Assembly (NCBI RefSeq): GCF_036417845.1
Contig: NC_089980.1
Span: 118,631,169-118,695,168, forward strand
Origin: Apteryx mantelli
Taxonomy: Eukaryota > Chordata > Aves > Apterygiformes > Apterygidae
Direction: 5' to 3'
DNA length: 64,000 nucleotides
Shown here: positions 1 through 13,655 of the stretch, piece by piece
How the letters are laid out: each line of letters begins with the position of its first letter
How positions within the stretch are numbered: position 1 is the stretch's first letter
Translations under genes and position numbers: made by a program
Notes under the pieces: model-generated
What the model was told of the DNA's origin: nothing
The model's input: only the letters and a program-made list of their open reading frames with translations
The model's database searches: none

Positions 1-2694
1 GCTGAGCACCAAAGTATGCCAGAACTCGTGCTGAGTGAGTAAACGAGAAGGCACCATTTTCCAGTGCTGCTGCTCTAGCAATCAGCTGAGACAGAGTTCT
101 GGTACCTGCTCATGAAAAGTTTTCATATGTTTTATTAATAGTCTAAAGTAAAACATACACACCTTTCAGGAAACAAGATCTGAAAACCTAGGGTCATCCC
201 AGCTCTAGTCTCTCAGCAAGATTTAGGTACCTCTTACCTCCTTTTTTTTTTGCACAACAAGAAGTTTGTATACTGAACTGCACCGTGGATTTGAGGGGAA
301 ATGAAAAATGTTTTCCTCCACACTCATGACTTGCATATGAATGAACCCCTTTAGTGAGAGGAGTTCACTATCTTCACACTGAAACTTATGCCTCCCACTT
401 CTGGAATTAACACTTTAATCACTAGGATGTCATACAAGAAATAAGTGCTATCGATATGCATCGAAACATGGACAAATGCAAAGCTTCTCTCTGCAGAATG
501 ACCCCTCTACAGATGGATGTAATGTGCCTAAAGTGTCATGGGAACTTCAAGTTACGTTAGGATGTGCCTAACTGATTTTGATGCCAAGAATTTTAGGACA
601 CCTTGAAGTTAAGTCTGATAAGATTCCTGTCTGAAACTTAAATAGTTTTTAGGAATTCAAATCCTAATTTGGGAAGAAAGATGGACCTTAGGTATATATC
701 TATACTAGTAAGTTAGCTATGTCCAGGAACTTTCTTTGGGACTGAGGCAACCTGGCATGAAACAGCCCATGTCATTAATAATAAATTGCCTTACCCTTCC
801 AAAGCAAGGTGTCTTCATCCAAACTGTCTTTCTGGAATGATTCTAGAACTGTTTAATTTACTGCTATAAATGTTTTAGGTGGAATGGATCTCATCCAAAA
901 TTATCACAGTTGTGTATCTGACACAATCTGAAGTACTGTATTTTACCAACTGTTTTTCTTTTTCTCTGTTTTCCCTCACAAATGCATACGCTTCTGATAT
1001 GTTTGATTTGTGGATCCCATCTTCCTTAAGTGATTCTATGATTATATGATCTATATTGTTAGAATGAGGAACATTTCTGTTACACACAGTGCATATACTT
1101 CCAATCCTTCTTGTAAAGAAGCAGTCGTGTTAAGCCACATACAATCTTATATTACCCTGGATCTTCATTTGCAGCTGTTATTGCTGTAAGTGGGAGTTGA
1201 ATACGGAGATTAAAAACAAGCCATTTCCTTTGGGGACTGATACTATTACTTCTATTTAACAACACTGAGTCACCACATTTGCTCCAATGTTGTTCATTTA
1301 CCCTGTGCTAAACAGAGTAATCCAGATCTTCCTTTCTTTCCAGCCCACAATTTTAGCAGAATTTCTCTCTGATCTAAACACTGTATTTAACTTTGTTTCC
1401 AGTGCATGAATTTTGTTAATTTTAATTTACATTATGGTGTGAGATATTCCTATATGTTTTATGGGCTGTGAAGAATGGATACATTTTCACAAGATATAGA
1501 CATGACATTATTGAAGCCAAATAGCTTAGCTATATTCCAAAAAATATTGGATTTTTATACAAATAATAAAAATATCCAGAGGATAGAAAAGATTCAGAGA
1601 CGTTTTCTTTGATATATAAGTCCTCAGGCTTTAAGGTATGAATCAGCTTCTAGCTGGAATCCCACTGTATGTGTTCCTCAGAAAGGTTTTACAGCAAAGC
1701 AGGTTGGGTGTAGGCACATGATTAATGATAATGACCTGCCAAGAGTGTCCACACAGCCATGATCCAAAAATGAGAGCAGTAAGGAGAGCAAAGCTACAGA
1801 ACAGGCTGTGAAAAAAGTCTGAAGGAAGGCAGAAGTGAACAGGGAGCCAACAAATTAACTTTCAGGCAGGAGAAAACAACACAGGAAAAAGAGAAGCTCA
1901 CTAGGAGACAGAACGTTCAAGGCTCAAGCTGTCGTAATAGAGCAGCTGGAACCGAAGAGCCTTTTCCTGTGGTGGATATTGCTTCACATTTCTACTTTAT
2001 GCTGGGATCTTGGGAGAAAAAAACAGACTCCTTTTTTTACTTTCCCCTTTCTTTGTTCAGACATTCACTAGAATATGGCACATTCAGATGATGTGAATGC
2101 CATTTAAGTCAAAGAAATTCAGGGAAGTTACATCATGGGAGACACTTTCCACTGAAGTGCTTCCTAACATGATCTAGCAAGCTGGCTATGTTTTGTCTGA
2201 GCGGGAACAGGCACAGCGTTCGCCTAGTTCTGGGTATCCATTAAAACTAATGGCAGTTTGAAAAAGAGCTCTCTCCACAGGCAACAGGCGAAGTTGTCCA
2301 AAGCTTTGAGCACTGCACTGGGGAAAGCAAATTTTGTTCCCAGTTCTGCCAGTGAACCGCTGCTCTTTCTCCCACTCTGTCAGTTTCTCAGTTCATGGAT
2401 GACAATAAAGCTCCCTGTAATAAATAAATACATCATCAACTTGATAAACATGCTTGATAAAAAATGTTATTCATCTTAATTAAGGGAGTTTGAATTAAGT
2501 GATTTTCAGTTGTTTTCCTAGACTTTTGTTTGTTTTCTCAATGAAAAAAAGTGAATACCTTCAGTTACTGACGCTTCTTACCCTTGTTTTCTTTTTTCTG
2601 TCCCTCCATCCCTTAATTAAAACTGATGTGAAAGCAAAATAAAAGAAATGAAAATCCATCATTGTTTAGATTTGAGGACGTGCATGTTGTTGAG
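1..2694. other. Intergenic DNA, nothing recognised
   Basis: AT-rich sequence with only short chance frames. I see no conserved protein, RNA gene or clear transposon. Confidence 0.6.
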
Positions 2695-3490
2695 AATCTT
2701 AGAATAATTTTGGTTGGAATGTATCTCTGGAGCCCACCCAGTCCAACTTTCTTATCAAAGCAGGTCTAACTTCCAAGCCAGGTCAGCTTACTCAGGGCCT
2801 TGCCCAGTTGAGTTTTGAAAGTCTCAAGGATGAAGGTCCCACAGAGTTTTTGGGCAACCTGCTCCCATGCTTAACCATTTTCACAATGATGATTGTGTAC
2901 TCATATCCAGCTGGAATTTCCCTTGCTGCAGTTTGTGGCTGTTTCCTTCTTTCACTGTCCATATCTAAGAACCATGTAGGTCTGTCTTTTCCCCTTAAGT
3001 AGCTGAAGACAGCAATTACATATCTCCCCTTTGCCTTCTCTTCACTAGGATGAACAAACCCAGCTCCCTCAGGCTCTTCTCATACTTTATGTGCTCCAGA
3101 TCACTATCTATCTTGGTGGATGTCTGCTGGACTTGCTCCAGTTTGTTAATTTTTCTTTTGTACTAGGAGGCCCAAAACTAGACACAACACTTCACTTGTA
3201 GCTTTAACAGAGGGGAATAGTCACTTCTTTTGACCTGCTGGCTACAGTCTGGCTAATGCTGACCAGTATGTGGTGGCCCTGCATTGCAAGGATACATTGA
3301 TGACACATGTACAATTTGCTGCCCACCAGGACTCCCAAGTCCTTTTTTGCAGGGCTGCTCTCTTGCCCGTCACTCCCCAGTCTATACCAATGCGTGGGGC
3401 TGTTCTGTCCTAGGCACAGGACTTTGCATTTGTCTGTACTGAACTTCATGATGTACCTGTTGGCCCATTTCTTCAAGGTCACACTCCCCT
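2695..3490 (-). mobile_element. Old CR1 LINE 3' fragment
   Basis: The minus strand between 3482 and 3204 encodes a decayed CR1 segment (FSTDKCKVLCLGQNSPTHWYRLG, SSPAKKDLGVLVGSKL). The left part matches the general pattern of CR1 3' UTR (a GGTTGGA block near 2712, then CCAAGCCAGG). Several stops and indels are present. Edges are approximate. Confidence 0.82.
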
Positions 3491-5575
3491 AGGGAATCTC
3501 TGGCCACTGTTGCCCATCACTTCCTCTTTGTGATGTAGGTTCTAGCCCCTGGATCAGGCACGGTCAGCCAAGACACCTCACCCAGACAGACTAGAAACTT
3601 CCTTACAGAAGATAGATTCTCACAGACCTGGAACAAAATATTGCTTCTGTGAATGCCATGCTTTGACTTGGAGAAATTATGAGTTTTCCTTTGGTTTTAA
3701 GGAGTGTGTCAAAATGGTTTGATGATAGGTGAAATTAATTTATTACTGGGCTGAGTGATACTAAATAAAATAGAGAGTGATCAGCTAAGCTTAAAGTTAA
3801 TCTCTTTATATGAACTTTGCAAATGCTGGACACCTAGATACTATTATTCATTTTGTGGATGTTCTCTGAAGTTAGTGATCAGGAGTAAGATATTTCTATA
3901 ATGAGTCCAAAGAACTGAGTGAGTGAATAGTTACATCAAAGAGACATCCTGAAAACAATAGAAAAGTATGGAGTTTAGAGCCATCAATCCTGACACCAAA
4001 ATATTACAGAATTTTTGAGATATTAATAAGCCAGAAATGGATTCCAACCTCTTTTCTCCTTTAGAACAAAAAATAACACAAAGGATTAAAATCTAAGAGT
4101 CACTGCAGTACTATTTCCATGTGTTGAAAGGAAATCACATTTTTTTGCTCCCACTGTATGTCATAAGACTTTTCTCTGAAAAAGAACACCAAAGAGATAC
4201 TGAAAGAGTTAGAACTGGACTTCTTAACATGTTTAATTTTTAAGGAACACTGGGCATTCCTGGAGTTCTTTGCCAAGTGAAGACCTCATTGATCTTAGAA
4301 TTCAAAAGATCATTGTACTTGAAAGAAAAATTCCAGTCATTGTTTAGACCTTGGCAAGTAACTCAACTGAGCAAAGCTGAGATTGTGTATCCATCACCAA
4401 ATATGTGCTATCAGCTCTTGCACTTTCAAATACTTCTCACAGGAAAATCAAAGTTACCTTTCATTATGGATTTTATTTTTTCTCCATATCAAGGAGAAAG
4501 TCTGTAAACTGAGACAGCAGGTCCCAGGCTTTTGGTGAAATCCCTGTCTTTCCCTTCTCACTTCCAGCGGCCCATTTTCTCTTCTCTGAGGAGGGAAGGA
4601 GTGTGAGAAGATCCTTTATATCACACTTATGCGAGGATAAAAACAAGTGTTCCCCTTTCAGCAATGGCTCTCCTCCTCCTGCTTGGACATAAGGTCTTAA
4701 ATTTACAATTAGGACACCTAAGTATCTGTCAGTATGATAGGCTAAGCTTCAATTATATAGTATGGAGATCCAATCTGTGCAGTCAGTGGAGCCTGAGAGC
4801 AATTCAGTTCCTCCACCAGTAAATGCACAGGGCTTGATTCAGTTTATCAGAGGCATCTAGTGCCATTTGAGATGTCCTAAGATTTCCTGTTTGACTTCCT
4901 GTTGTCATCCAGAAGGGCACAGAACCTCCCAGAGGTCCTGTACCCCTCTGTCATTGCTGTGCATGTCTGGAACAGCCTAGGGCTTCTCAGATGGTGCTCT
5001 GGAACCACTGTGCTGATGGGCTGGTTAAGAAAATAATCCTCAAGTATTCAGAAATCATGATGGAACAACTCTGTATTGACTGCAATGGAAGTTTAGACAC
5101 TTAAGATACCCGTAAATATCTGACAATAAACATCTACATGGAGGTGCCTTCAGTGCCTTCCATGTCTGGGCTGTCCTAATGCAGAATGATGGAACTGACA
5201 CTGCAAATGCTACCTGCAGTAGTGAGGCATCAGTGACAGTGGCATTAGCCACTTTCCACTAACAAGAGTCGTTCTAAAAATCGGCTCACAGAATAATGAC
5301 TGAGCAATTTTAGAGAAATTGTCTGGAGAAGAATACAATGCAATTCAGCAAGAATTAATGTCAAGTTCTGCACATAAGTAAGAGCAGTCAGCTGTATAAT
5401 GACAGGATGAATAATTATGTCCTCTGGTGCCACAGAAAAAATCTGTGAACTACAGTGAGTCACAAGTTGAATATGATTCAATATTATGCTGTTACAAAAA
5501 AAACCCAGAACATACCATACTGGGATAGATAAACAATAGTATTGTCTGCAAAACACGTGAAGTTATTCTTTCATT
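3491..5575. other. Intergenic DNA, nothing recognised
   Basis: Short frames up to 103 codons on both strands look random. No repeat family or gene is recognised. Confidence 0.55.
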
Positions 5576-5761
5576 CTGCTTAGTGGTACGACCTCAGCTG
5601 GAGCACTGTATCCATTTTTGGGCACTGCAGATCAAGAAGAACGTGGGTCAGTTCAGATAAGCAATAAGAATGACTAAAGATCTTAAAAACATGCCCCATA
5701 AAGAGAGGTTAGAGGGATACGGATTTGGCTAGTCTATGTAGAGCTAAGAAGAGAAAGCAAT
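5576..5761 (+). mobile_element. Older CR1 fragment in opposite orientation
   Basis: Plus-strand translation gives a decayed version of the CR1 ORF2 C-terminal region (RPQLEHCIHFWALQIKKNV, then ERLEGYGFG) with stops. It abuts the minus-strand CR1 copy that begins at 5762. Confidence 0.65.
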
Positions 5762-6385
5762 TTCACAGAATCACATAATGGTTGAGGTTGGAAGAGACCT
5801 CTGCAGATCAACTTGTCAACGCCCCCCTGCTCGAGCAGGGTCACCTAGAACACCTTGCCCAAGATTGTGTCCAGATGGGTTTTGAATATCTCCAAGGAAG
5901 GAGACTCTACAACCTCTCTGGGCAACCTGTGCCAGTGCTCTGTCTCCCTCACAGTAGTTTTTCCTCATGTTCAGATGGAACTTTCCGCATTTCTGTTTGT
6001 GCCCATTGCCTCGCGTCCTATCTCTGGGCACCACTGAGAAGAATCTGGCCCCGTCCTCTTTACACCCTCCGTTCAGATACTTATACACATTGATAAGTTC
6101 CCCCCTCAGTCTGCTCTTCTCCAGGCTGAACAGTCCCAGTCATCATCTTAGTTGCCCTCCACTGAACTTGCTCCAGTAGCTCCATGTCTCTCTTGTATTG
6201 GGAAGTCCCACACTGGACACAGTACTCCAGATATGGTCTCACCAGGGCTGAGTAGAGGGGAAGGATCACCTCCCTCAACCTGCTGGCAATGCTCTTCCTA
6301 ATGCAACCCGGGATGCCATTGACCTTCTTGGCCACAAGGACACATTGCTGGCTCATGGTCAACTTGTCCACCAGGACAATCATTT
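5762..6385 (-). mobile_element. CR1 LINE 3' fragment
   Basis: Read on the minus strand, this gives the end of CR1 ORF2 ([39 protein letters not shown]) in broken frames, then CR1 3' UTR ending in TGATTCTGTGAAA at the left end. Frameshifts and substitutions show it is older than the copy near 41 kb. The right edge is approximate. Confidence 0.88.
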
Positions 6386-7879
6386 GCAATTATATATATG
6401 AAAATTAGCCATAGAAAGGAAAAGAATAAAATCTTCTCTATGCCCACCACTGGGAGAAGAGTACTAGAGCTAATGCCCGGATAGACTGATGAATCTTATC
6501 ATTGTCATCAGGTTAGATTAACAGCAGGTCAGGTTAGTTAGCCCAAGCAGGGCTGACAACCTCCTGATGTGCCCTCCCTCCCTCCTAGCCCTACTTCCTA
6601 TGACTTTTTGATCACTTACAATTCTAAATTCTAACAAGGACAATATCACTAACTGCAGGACAAATGCAGAGGACAGTGCTCAAGTGTGTAAATGCATGCA
6701 CCAGCACATATTTTACAGCTCTGCTAAGGGGTAAGAGGAGCCTTTGGCATAACATTGTCTCTCTCTGACTTTTAAGCCTGAGACAAATCAGATACTTGAT
6801 GACATTTCAGCTGCAGACAAGGGAAAGGGTGACTCCTTTCTCAAAAAGCACCTGGGTAGTGCTTTTTCCTATTCCCTTTAAGATCTTTACGGTTGGAGCC
6901 AAGGCCTTGAGTTTGGTGTCCTCAAATAATAGATGAACTAGAGGAGGGAGGTTCTAGCATGGCTTTCACTGCTATTTATGGAATATTATAGAGAATGTTT
7001 CAGGAGGAGTATATCTAGAGAGGTTTCTGTAGTGTTACAGAAGAAGTGCTGCATGGCACATTACTTGAGAATATTTCCTTCCTCCAAGCAAAGATAGCAC
7101 TGACTTTCCATAGGAGAGACAGGTTTTTGTACAGCTGGGATTTATTTTCTAGAACTCTCTGTGAAGTAAGAGCATGTACATGTGTCCTGGCCTATAAATT
7201 AAATATTCGGCTTGGAATAGGGGTGTTCACATGCATGCCAACAGGTAAAAAATTCACATCAATTTCTATTAACAACATAGGTAGTTTATACTGCTGGTAG
7301 CACAGGGTGGATGGAAGCAGGCAGACATTGCAGCATTTTCATTAGACTGTGGCAAGCAGTAAGTAGGGCCTGCAGGATACTTGGCACGACTGAATCTTTT
7401 TTGCCTCTAAGAGTAATGGAGAGGAGGGAAGAAAGACCCAAGGACATTTCCGGTGCAGATCCCTACTGAATACTTCTGGCCAATATAATTTCTTCTCCCA
7501 TGCACATGCATCAGGAGCAGATTCCATGCAGACTGTTAGTCCATCATTACTGCTTAGCTCACCCTCATGAGCTAGACTTTTGGCAGGAGCAGGTTCTCTG
7601 GAAATGTGGAGCTACTGCCAAATGCTGAGGACTGTCCAATCTTGTAACGTTTTTTTCCCCTATACTGGATATCAGTTTCCATTTGTACAAAGAATGTTTA
7701 CACCACATAAAGAGATGCCTGAGTCAGAAACAGAGGCAAGAAACGCAAATCATTTCATGAAGAAGCTAGGACATCTCTTTCTTTCTTTAAAATAAGAATC
7801 AGAATGTAACTACTAGCTGAGTTTAAATGTTGCTGCAGAGCTGCATACAAAATTTGATCCTATCTAAAAAAAAAAAAAT
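6386..7879. other. Intergenic DNA, nothing recognised
   Basis: Mixed-composition sequence between the CR1 fragment and the GC-rich block. No supported feature. Confidence 0.55.
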
Positions 7880-8310
7880 CCCCTGATGAAAACCTGGTGT
7901 CAGGGAGCAGTTAGGGCCAGCTTCTTCCTCAGGGCCATGGGTCAAGGGTGACCCAGCATAGGCCGTGCCCTCACTGACAGGGCCAGTCCCACAGGGCCAA
8001 ACATGGGGCAAAGCTGGGACTGGTAACGGGGTCCATCAACAGCACCAACGTGGCCAGTGATGAACCAGGTCTGGAGCCATCCAGGGGCTCCAGCCAGGAG
8101 TGAAAGGAGACAGGGCTGGAGACAGGGCTGGAGACAAGGCTACAACTTGGGCCCAAAGTCCATCCGGGAGATGGATGGGGTCAGAGTCAGGGCTGCGGCC
8201 AGGCACACCTATAACATGGTTTGGGCAGGGACCGACGGTCCCAGGCTGAGATGAAATGGGGTCCTGGGCCCAGAAAGAGGCTGGGCAGGGCCAGTAGGAC
8301 CTGTTGGTAC
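7880..8310. other. GC-rich block of unknown origin
   Basis: This stretch is strikingly richer in G and C than its surroundings, with many AGGGC and CTGGG words and a 12-bp tandem repeat inside. Frames of 60-70 codons occur on both strands but resemble nothing I know. It could be the internal part of an unidentified transposable element or a decayed minisatellite. Confidence 0.5.
8107..8141 (+). repeat. 12-bp tandem repeat, three units
   Basis: GAGACAGGGCTG occurs at 8107-8118 and 8119-8130, followed by an 11-base variant unit at 8131-8141. Confidence 0.85.
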
Positions 8311-11300
8311 TCTAAAATTAGTAAGGTATATGTTAAGTCAAGAGTATGTTATTTTTCTGTTCTTCTGAAACTTTACAGGTGTCAGGGTCCTTCAAGATAC
8401 TTCTACGTAAAAATAGTTAACTGCCCATAGCACTTGAGAGTTCTAAACATGCAAGATCAAATTCAATAAATGCATTGATTTGCTCCAAAATATTGAATAC
8501 AAAAATAGACAATTCCAGCAATAGAAAAATAACAGATATGTTTGCTAATAAAGATGGGCTGAGGGAAAAATCTTTGGTCTTGGCTTAATCTTGAAAGTTT
8601 AAGCTTGGAGTCTTACCAGAATTACCATTTGGGTTAGTGGCAAAACCAGCTGTGCCAAAACCTTTTTTTTTAACAGTTATGAGGTTTTGGAAGAAATCTC
8701 ATGAAATCTCCTGAGAATTATTGTTTTCTGAGAATGTGGCTGCATCTTAAATGGAAAATTGGCTCTTCTAGCTTTGGGATCTTACTGGAAACTCTAAGCA
8801 TAGGAGTGACGTTCAAGCTGGAAATACAAATGTTTCCCCTCCCCTCTTGGCTTCAGATAAGATGAGTTGAATATGACATCCTAGTTTTGATCCATCTGTT
8901 CTTTCAGGCACTGTCAGATGTGTAGCTCATTTAAAAGACAACAAGTTCTCAGAATAATTTGTATTACTTGCATTCTGTGATAGCCTTGGTGATCTCTTCT
9001 CCTTCTCCACTTCACTCACACAGACTTAGCTATTCATCATATGTTCCTTACCTCATTGTACTATGAGACAGCTGTGCTCTCAGGGATTACTTTAGACCAT
9101 TTGGCTGCAAAAGTTGGCTGGCAATCCAGCACAGCTGTAACCTTGGCCTGCTAACTTTCTAATGAAAGTCATGCCGCCATGGGTACCAAACAGAAAACAA
9201 ATACCCTTTTGTCCATGGAAAGTCTTTCAGGGAAGCAGATTCATTTTTGTTTCAATAGCAAATTTTCTTCGACTGCAGCCTTCCCTCAGTCACTCCTTTG
9301 ATTCTTTTCGCAATTAGTCAAGTGCCTGAATAGCCAAGGGCAGTAGAAGATCTGTACTGTGCATTAAAACTGCAGATTATTTGAAACAAAGAATCTATCG
9401 ACAATTAGTGAAGAAACTCTGCTAAAACAATTCTTAGAAAATACTGCCTTACTGGGAGGTGGTTCAATTCCTAGAACTGGTTTCTTTTTCATACGTGCAC
9501 ACATTCAATATAAAACTCTTGAGTAGTGAGGAATGTCTGGCATTTCTGCTGTCAGCATGCATGTACATTAGAGCACAGTATTTTTAGAAGCCCATCACAT
9601 CCAAGTATGCACGAATTCTCACGTAACCTCATAGTGCGAACAGCTCACAGAGTCAGAGATGTGGGGACTTATCAGATTAAGCACACAACTTAGTTCCTGC
9701 TGAGAGTCCAGCAAATATTGAAAATGTGAAGTTCTTCACACAAATGCATGCCACATATTCCAATCCAAAATATAATGTAAGAATCAAACAGAAAATGCAA
9801 GCAGGAAAGGCTATGGTAGGTGAGTATGGCACCGCGCTGCAGCACGGAGTTAAAATTCATTAACCTGGAGAGTGAATCGGCAAATCTGGATATTCACTGT
9901 GCAGTATACAGCCGCATGTCTTTTTTAAGTGTATCTGAGAAGGCACTCCTTCCTTATTTCTTGTAAATAGGACATTTCTGTCCACTGTAGTGTCCAGAAC
10001 CATGTCCAGAAATGAAGCACTATTTCTTCTGTTTTGGCCTGATCATCAAACAAATAGCATACGAGCACCTGCCTTCACAGCAGAAGAAAATGGGGTTGGC
10101 TTTACAAAGAACGCTCAGGGAAGCTCAGCTTCAGAGAATGTCTGGTTTGAGACATACAGTTCATAGTTATTCAGATAAGATGAGCTTCAGAAAAAGGGTG
10201 ACATTTGGACTAGAATCCCCTCTCTCTCTCTCTTTTTCAATCCCTCTGTATTTCCAAAAGGATAAGAATAACATTTATTACAATACTGATACCTACCAAG
10301 TGTAAGGAAAACATTTAACAGAAGATCCTGATGCTAAGGGTAGAGGTTTTACAGCTTGAGATACAAAAGAATTTGCAGCAGTTTTCGACCTAAAGAGGGT
10401 ACTATGTTGAAGATAGGGTAAGATTCTCCAAATTGCTGAGTGATTTTAGATTCTGTGAAATTTTGCAGTACATCCAGAGGATGATTTAAAGAGCCCTACT
10501 TGCATCTTCACCCTAGCACTGAGACATCCCAAATCGCTTGATGTGTAGTTGATTAGGTGCACTGAAAAATAAACAGGACTGCATTCCATTGGGGTACTTT
10601 TGAGAAAACTCTCACTTTTCCAGTGAAACAAGGCAGAAATAACTGTGAACCCTGGGTCAAGTATTTTTTTTTTTTCATTAAAGTCCTTAACCAGACTTTA
10701 AGTACCGAATTTAATCACCAAAGCTTGGGCCTAAAGCCATTTGCTGAGTGAAATCCAAGTTTTGAACATAAATATAACATTCCTGTATAATGTAGCTTTG
10801 ATTTAATGACTAATAACAAGGAAGGATTCTTGTTCTATTACTCCCAGAACACTAATGAAGTGGCTTTTGTGTTAACTTTCTTATAATCTTGAAGACATCT
10901 GTATGTTTTGTAGGTCTATGAGAGAAAGACATGAAATAAGGTACACAAAAGTAATTAGAATTCTATTAGCTTAAGGGCAATCTCTACTTTTTGAATCCAG
11001 AAATTTCAGAAAGGGTTGAGGGTTTTTTTCTGGTTGTTGTTTTTTTTTTCTTTTTTTTAATGTTTCTTTAAAGATAGATGAAGAAATGGAAGAAAAATGA
11101 TCTAATGAGATAGCCAGTGCTACTTGTTGCTTCTTGTAAACTTGTCCAGAATTCAGAATGCATTTTTCCTTAAGAGAGGAGATAAAGTCTTAAATAAACA
11201 AAGATAACATGGTGTCATGCTACTGGAATTGTGCAGGCTCTTAGAGCAGCCTGCAAAAACACTGTGGAAGAATATGCTGAAACTCTTTCTAGTCCCTATG

Positions 11301-13612
11301 GTAACCACTGGAGCAATAAGTTGTTCTCAGGACAAGTGGAAAAAATGTTATGAGAAAAACAGATCCTTCCTGACTACAGCAAAGAAAAGGCATGATCTCT
11401 GCAGCCTACCAGCAATAACGTACACTGTGATTATAACTTTAGGTATGCAAACAGAGATCCAAGTGTCACAAAGGGGATGAAAAATAAAGAGCTGGCCCAA
11501 GGCTCTGTGGTTTTATGATGGGACTTGAGGTACAGAAGTAGGTTTCAGGCTGTAATGAATATTTCCCTGCTACTGCCAAAGCTTCCACAGACTAACCTCT
11601 CCTCTTCTAGGGTTCCTAATCGGATAGCCTCTGAACAAAGTCCCATGGCTCTAAGTAATACAATGATCACAGTAAAATTACTACAGAGTAGCAAGTCTCC
11701 AAATACTTCCAAAGCACTGTAGGTGGCTATGCTGCTGTTTCTTCATTTCCTACATCCTTGCTTTCTCCCTCAGCCAACTCCTCATTTTGCTCAGCACTCA
11801 GCAGCAATCATCTTCAGAGGTATGTCCAAGCCACTGGTGCATCCAATCCCACCAAGCATGAGTGGGATTTCCTTACTTCAGGGCAGTAATACCTATTACT
11901 GGGTAATATATCTGCACCATTCCCATCAGTGCTCATAAGCTGCAGCCTAGAATTTCTTGTCATAGCAATATCTCATGTAAATTTTTACAAGTGGAAAATA
12001 TGAGCTGCTCATAACTAGATGTATAAAAGATCAGCTTGGTATATTGAAGTTAGAGAATCATGCTGCTTATGCTGTAGGGAGCTCAGAGAACAGGAAGGAA
12101 ATGTTCCCAAGGAGCACCAGAGAAAGGAAGACGGTCTGGAGCGTGAATGCTAAGCAGAGAATTGGAGGAACTAACTGGGGAAGATGGACACCTGGCATAG
12201 TAATTGAAGTTCATAACACGGCTTTTCATTTTAACATATTATCTGTACCAAACATTTAAAATCATATATGTTAAATAAAGTTTCTAAAAATATGTACCTC
12301 TACTCCAAAACATACAAAAATGTCACTAGCATAAAGCAATATATTAATAAGTGTAAAAGTCAACAGTTTTTCAGGGAACTAAAGCACACAATTTGTAATT
12401 CTGCATATGTCAGACAGTAAAGCAACTAGCAAAGCAAAGTATTACGCGGGAAAATTCCTGCAGTTCAAAACCAGATAAATATTATACCTGATTTTATTCA
12501 CTGTCTGAATAACTGAGCATTCCCACCAATGCTCAGCAAACCAGCAAAACAGTCCTTTCTACCAAATAGATGATTGCTTAAAGGGATTTTCCTGCATCCC
12601 ACTCTAAAGGTCTAACAGCTCTCTTCTGCAGCTCACGAGAAGAGTCACAGCCACTGTAAGCCTCCCATCCAGGAAACTCTTGTTCTAAATACAAATCCAG
12701 AAAATTCTTCACCTCATCATTCTCAGCACTCATTACACCTTGAAATATATCCCTCTCGCTGCTTGAAAAGGAGGAAGAATAAATCCAACACGTTAGTTTT
12801 GTTAAATAAAAAAAGTATATTCTTCCTTGCTCTATATCACTTCCAAAGTTTCAGCAACAGTTGCAACTGAATCACCAAAACTTCTGAGACCAGAAGAGTT
12901 GTGAGTTCCCTTCTCTCACCACAGGTTAGGTAAACTGTAGTCTAGGTAGTTTTTGACTGGTATTTCCTAGGCAGAAATATGTGCACGTGTGCTCTATAGC
13001 ACAAGTGGAGTGAGTTGGACACAAATCCAGAACATGTGGAGTCTATTCCATATAGGATGCACAGGTTGACTTCTCTGAGCAGAGACATACCTTTTCAATA
13101 GGTCAGGTGGATCCAAAACATGGGCTAGCAGTGAACAATAAACATGATATGTCCAATACAGCAGTACCAATGCACACAAGGCACTACTAGCCTGCATTGT
13201 AGTGGCTACAGTTAGTGGCTACATCTCATAACACAAATCATATTCACAAATCTTTGAAATCCTCATATTCCATTCAGGCAGAAAATTCAGATGAAATATA
13301 GGATATGTCCAGGACATGTCCATGTCCAACTGGGTAAAAACGCTATTTCTAGATTAACAGTATGTACCAATTGGTTCTCCAAATCTGGAATTTAAACTTT
13401 TAATCTCTTATGCATACATAAAAACTCATCCCACATATCACAAGGAACAAATTTTTTGATATTTTTGTTATTATTGCTCATTTTTGAAGTCATAGGGAGC
13501 CCAAACCCCCTACATTTAGTTCTGCTGCATTTACTTATTTGCTGGTACTCCTTCTTTCTCATCAGAGTACTCAGCAGTCTCAGAAAGGTTATGGCCATGA
13601 AAGCGCACTAGT

Positions 13613-13655
13613 AGCAGCAGCAGCGGCGGCGGCGGCAGCAGCAGCAGCAGCAGCA
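13613..13655 (+). repeat. AGC/GGC triplet tract
   Basis: About 14 triplets: AGC units, a GGC core of about five, then AGC units again. It would read as polyalanine, polyserine or polyglutamine on the plus strand depending on frame. No surrounding gene supports translation. Confidence 0.9.

Noticed and set aside
5245-5556. 103-codon minus-strand frame
   Set aside because: Hydrophobic by composition only; no family resemblance or exon borders.
8107-8141. CRISPR-like array
   Set aside because: The units are directly adjacent with no spacers, and the window is vertebrate DNA.
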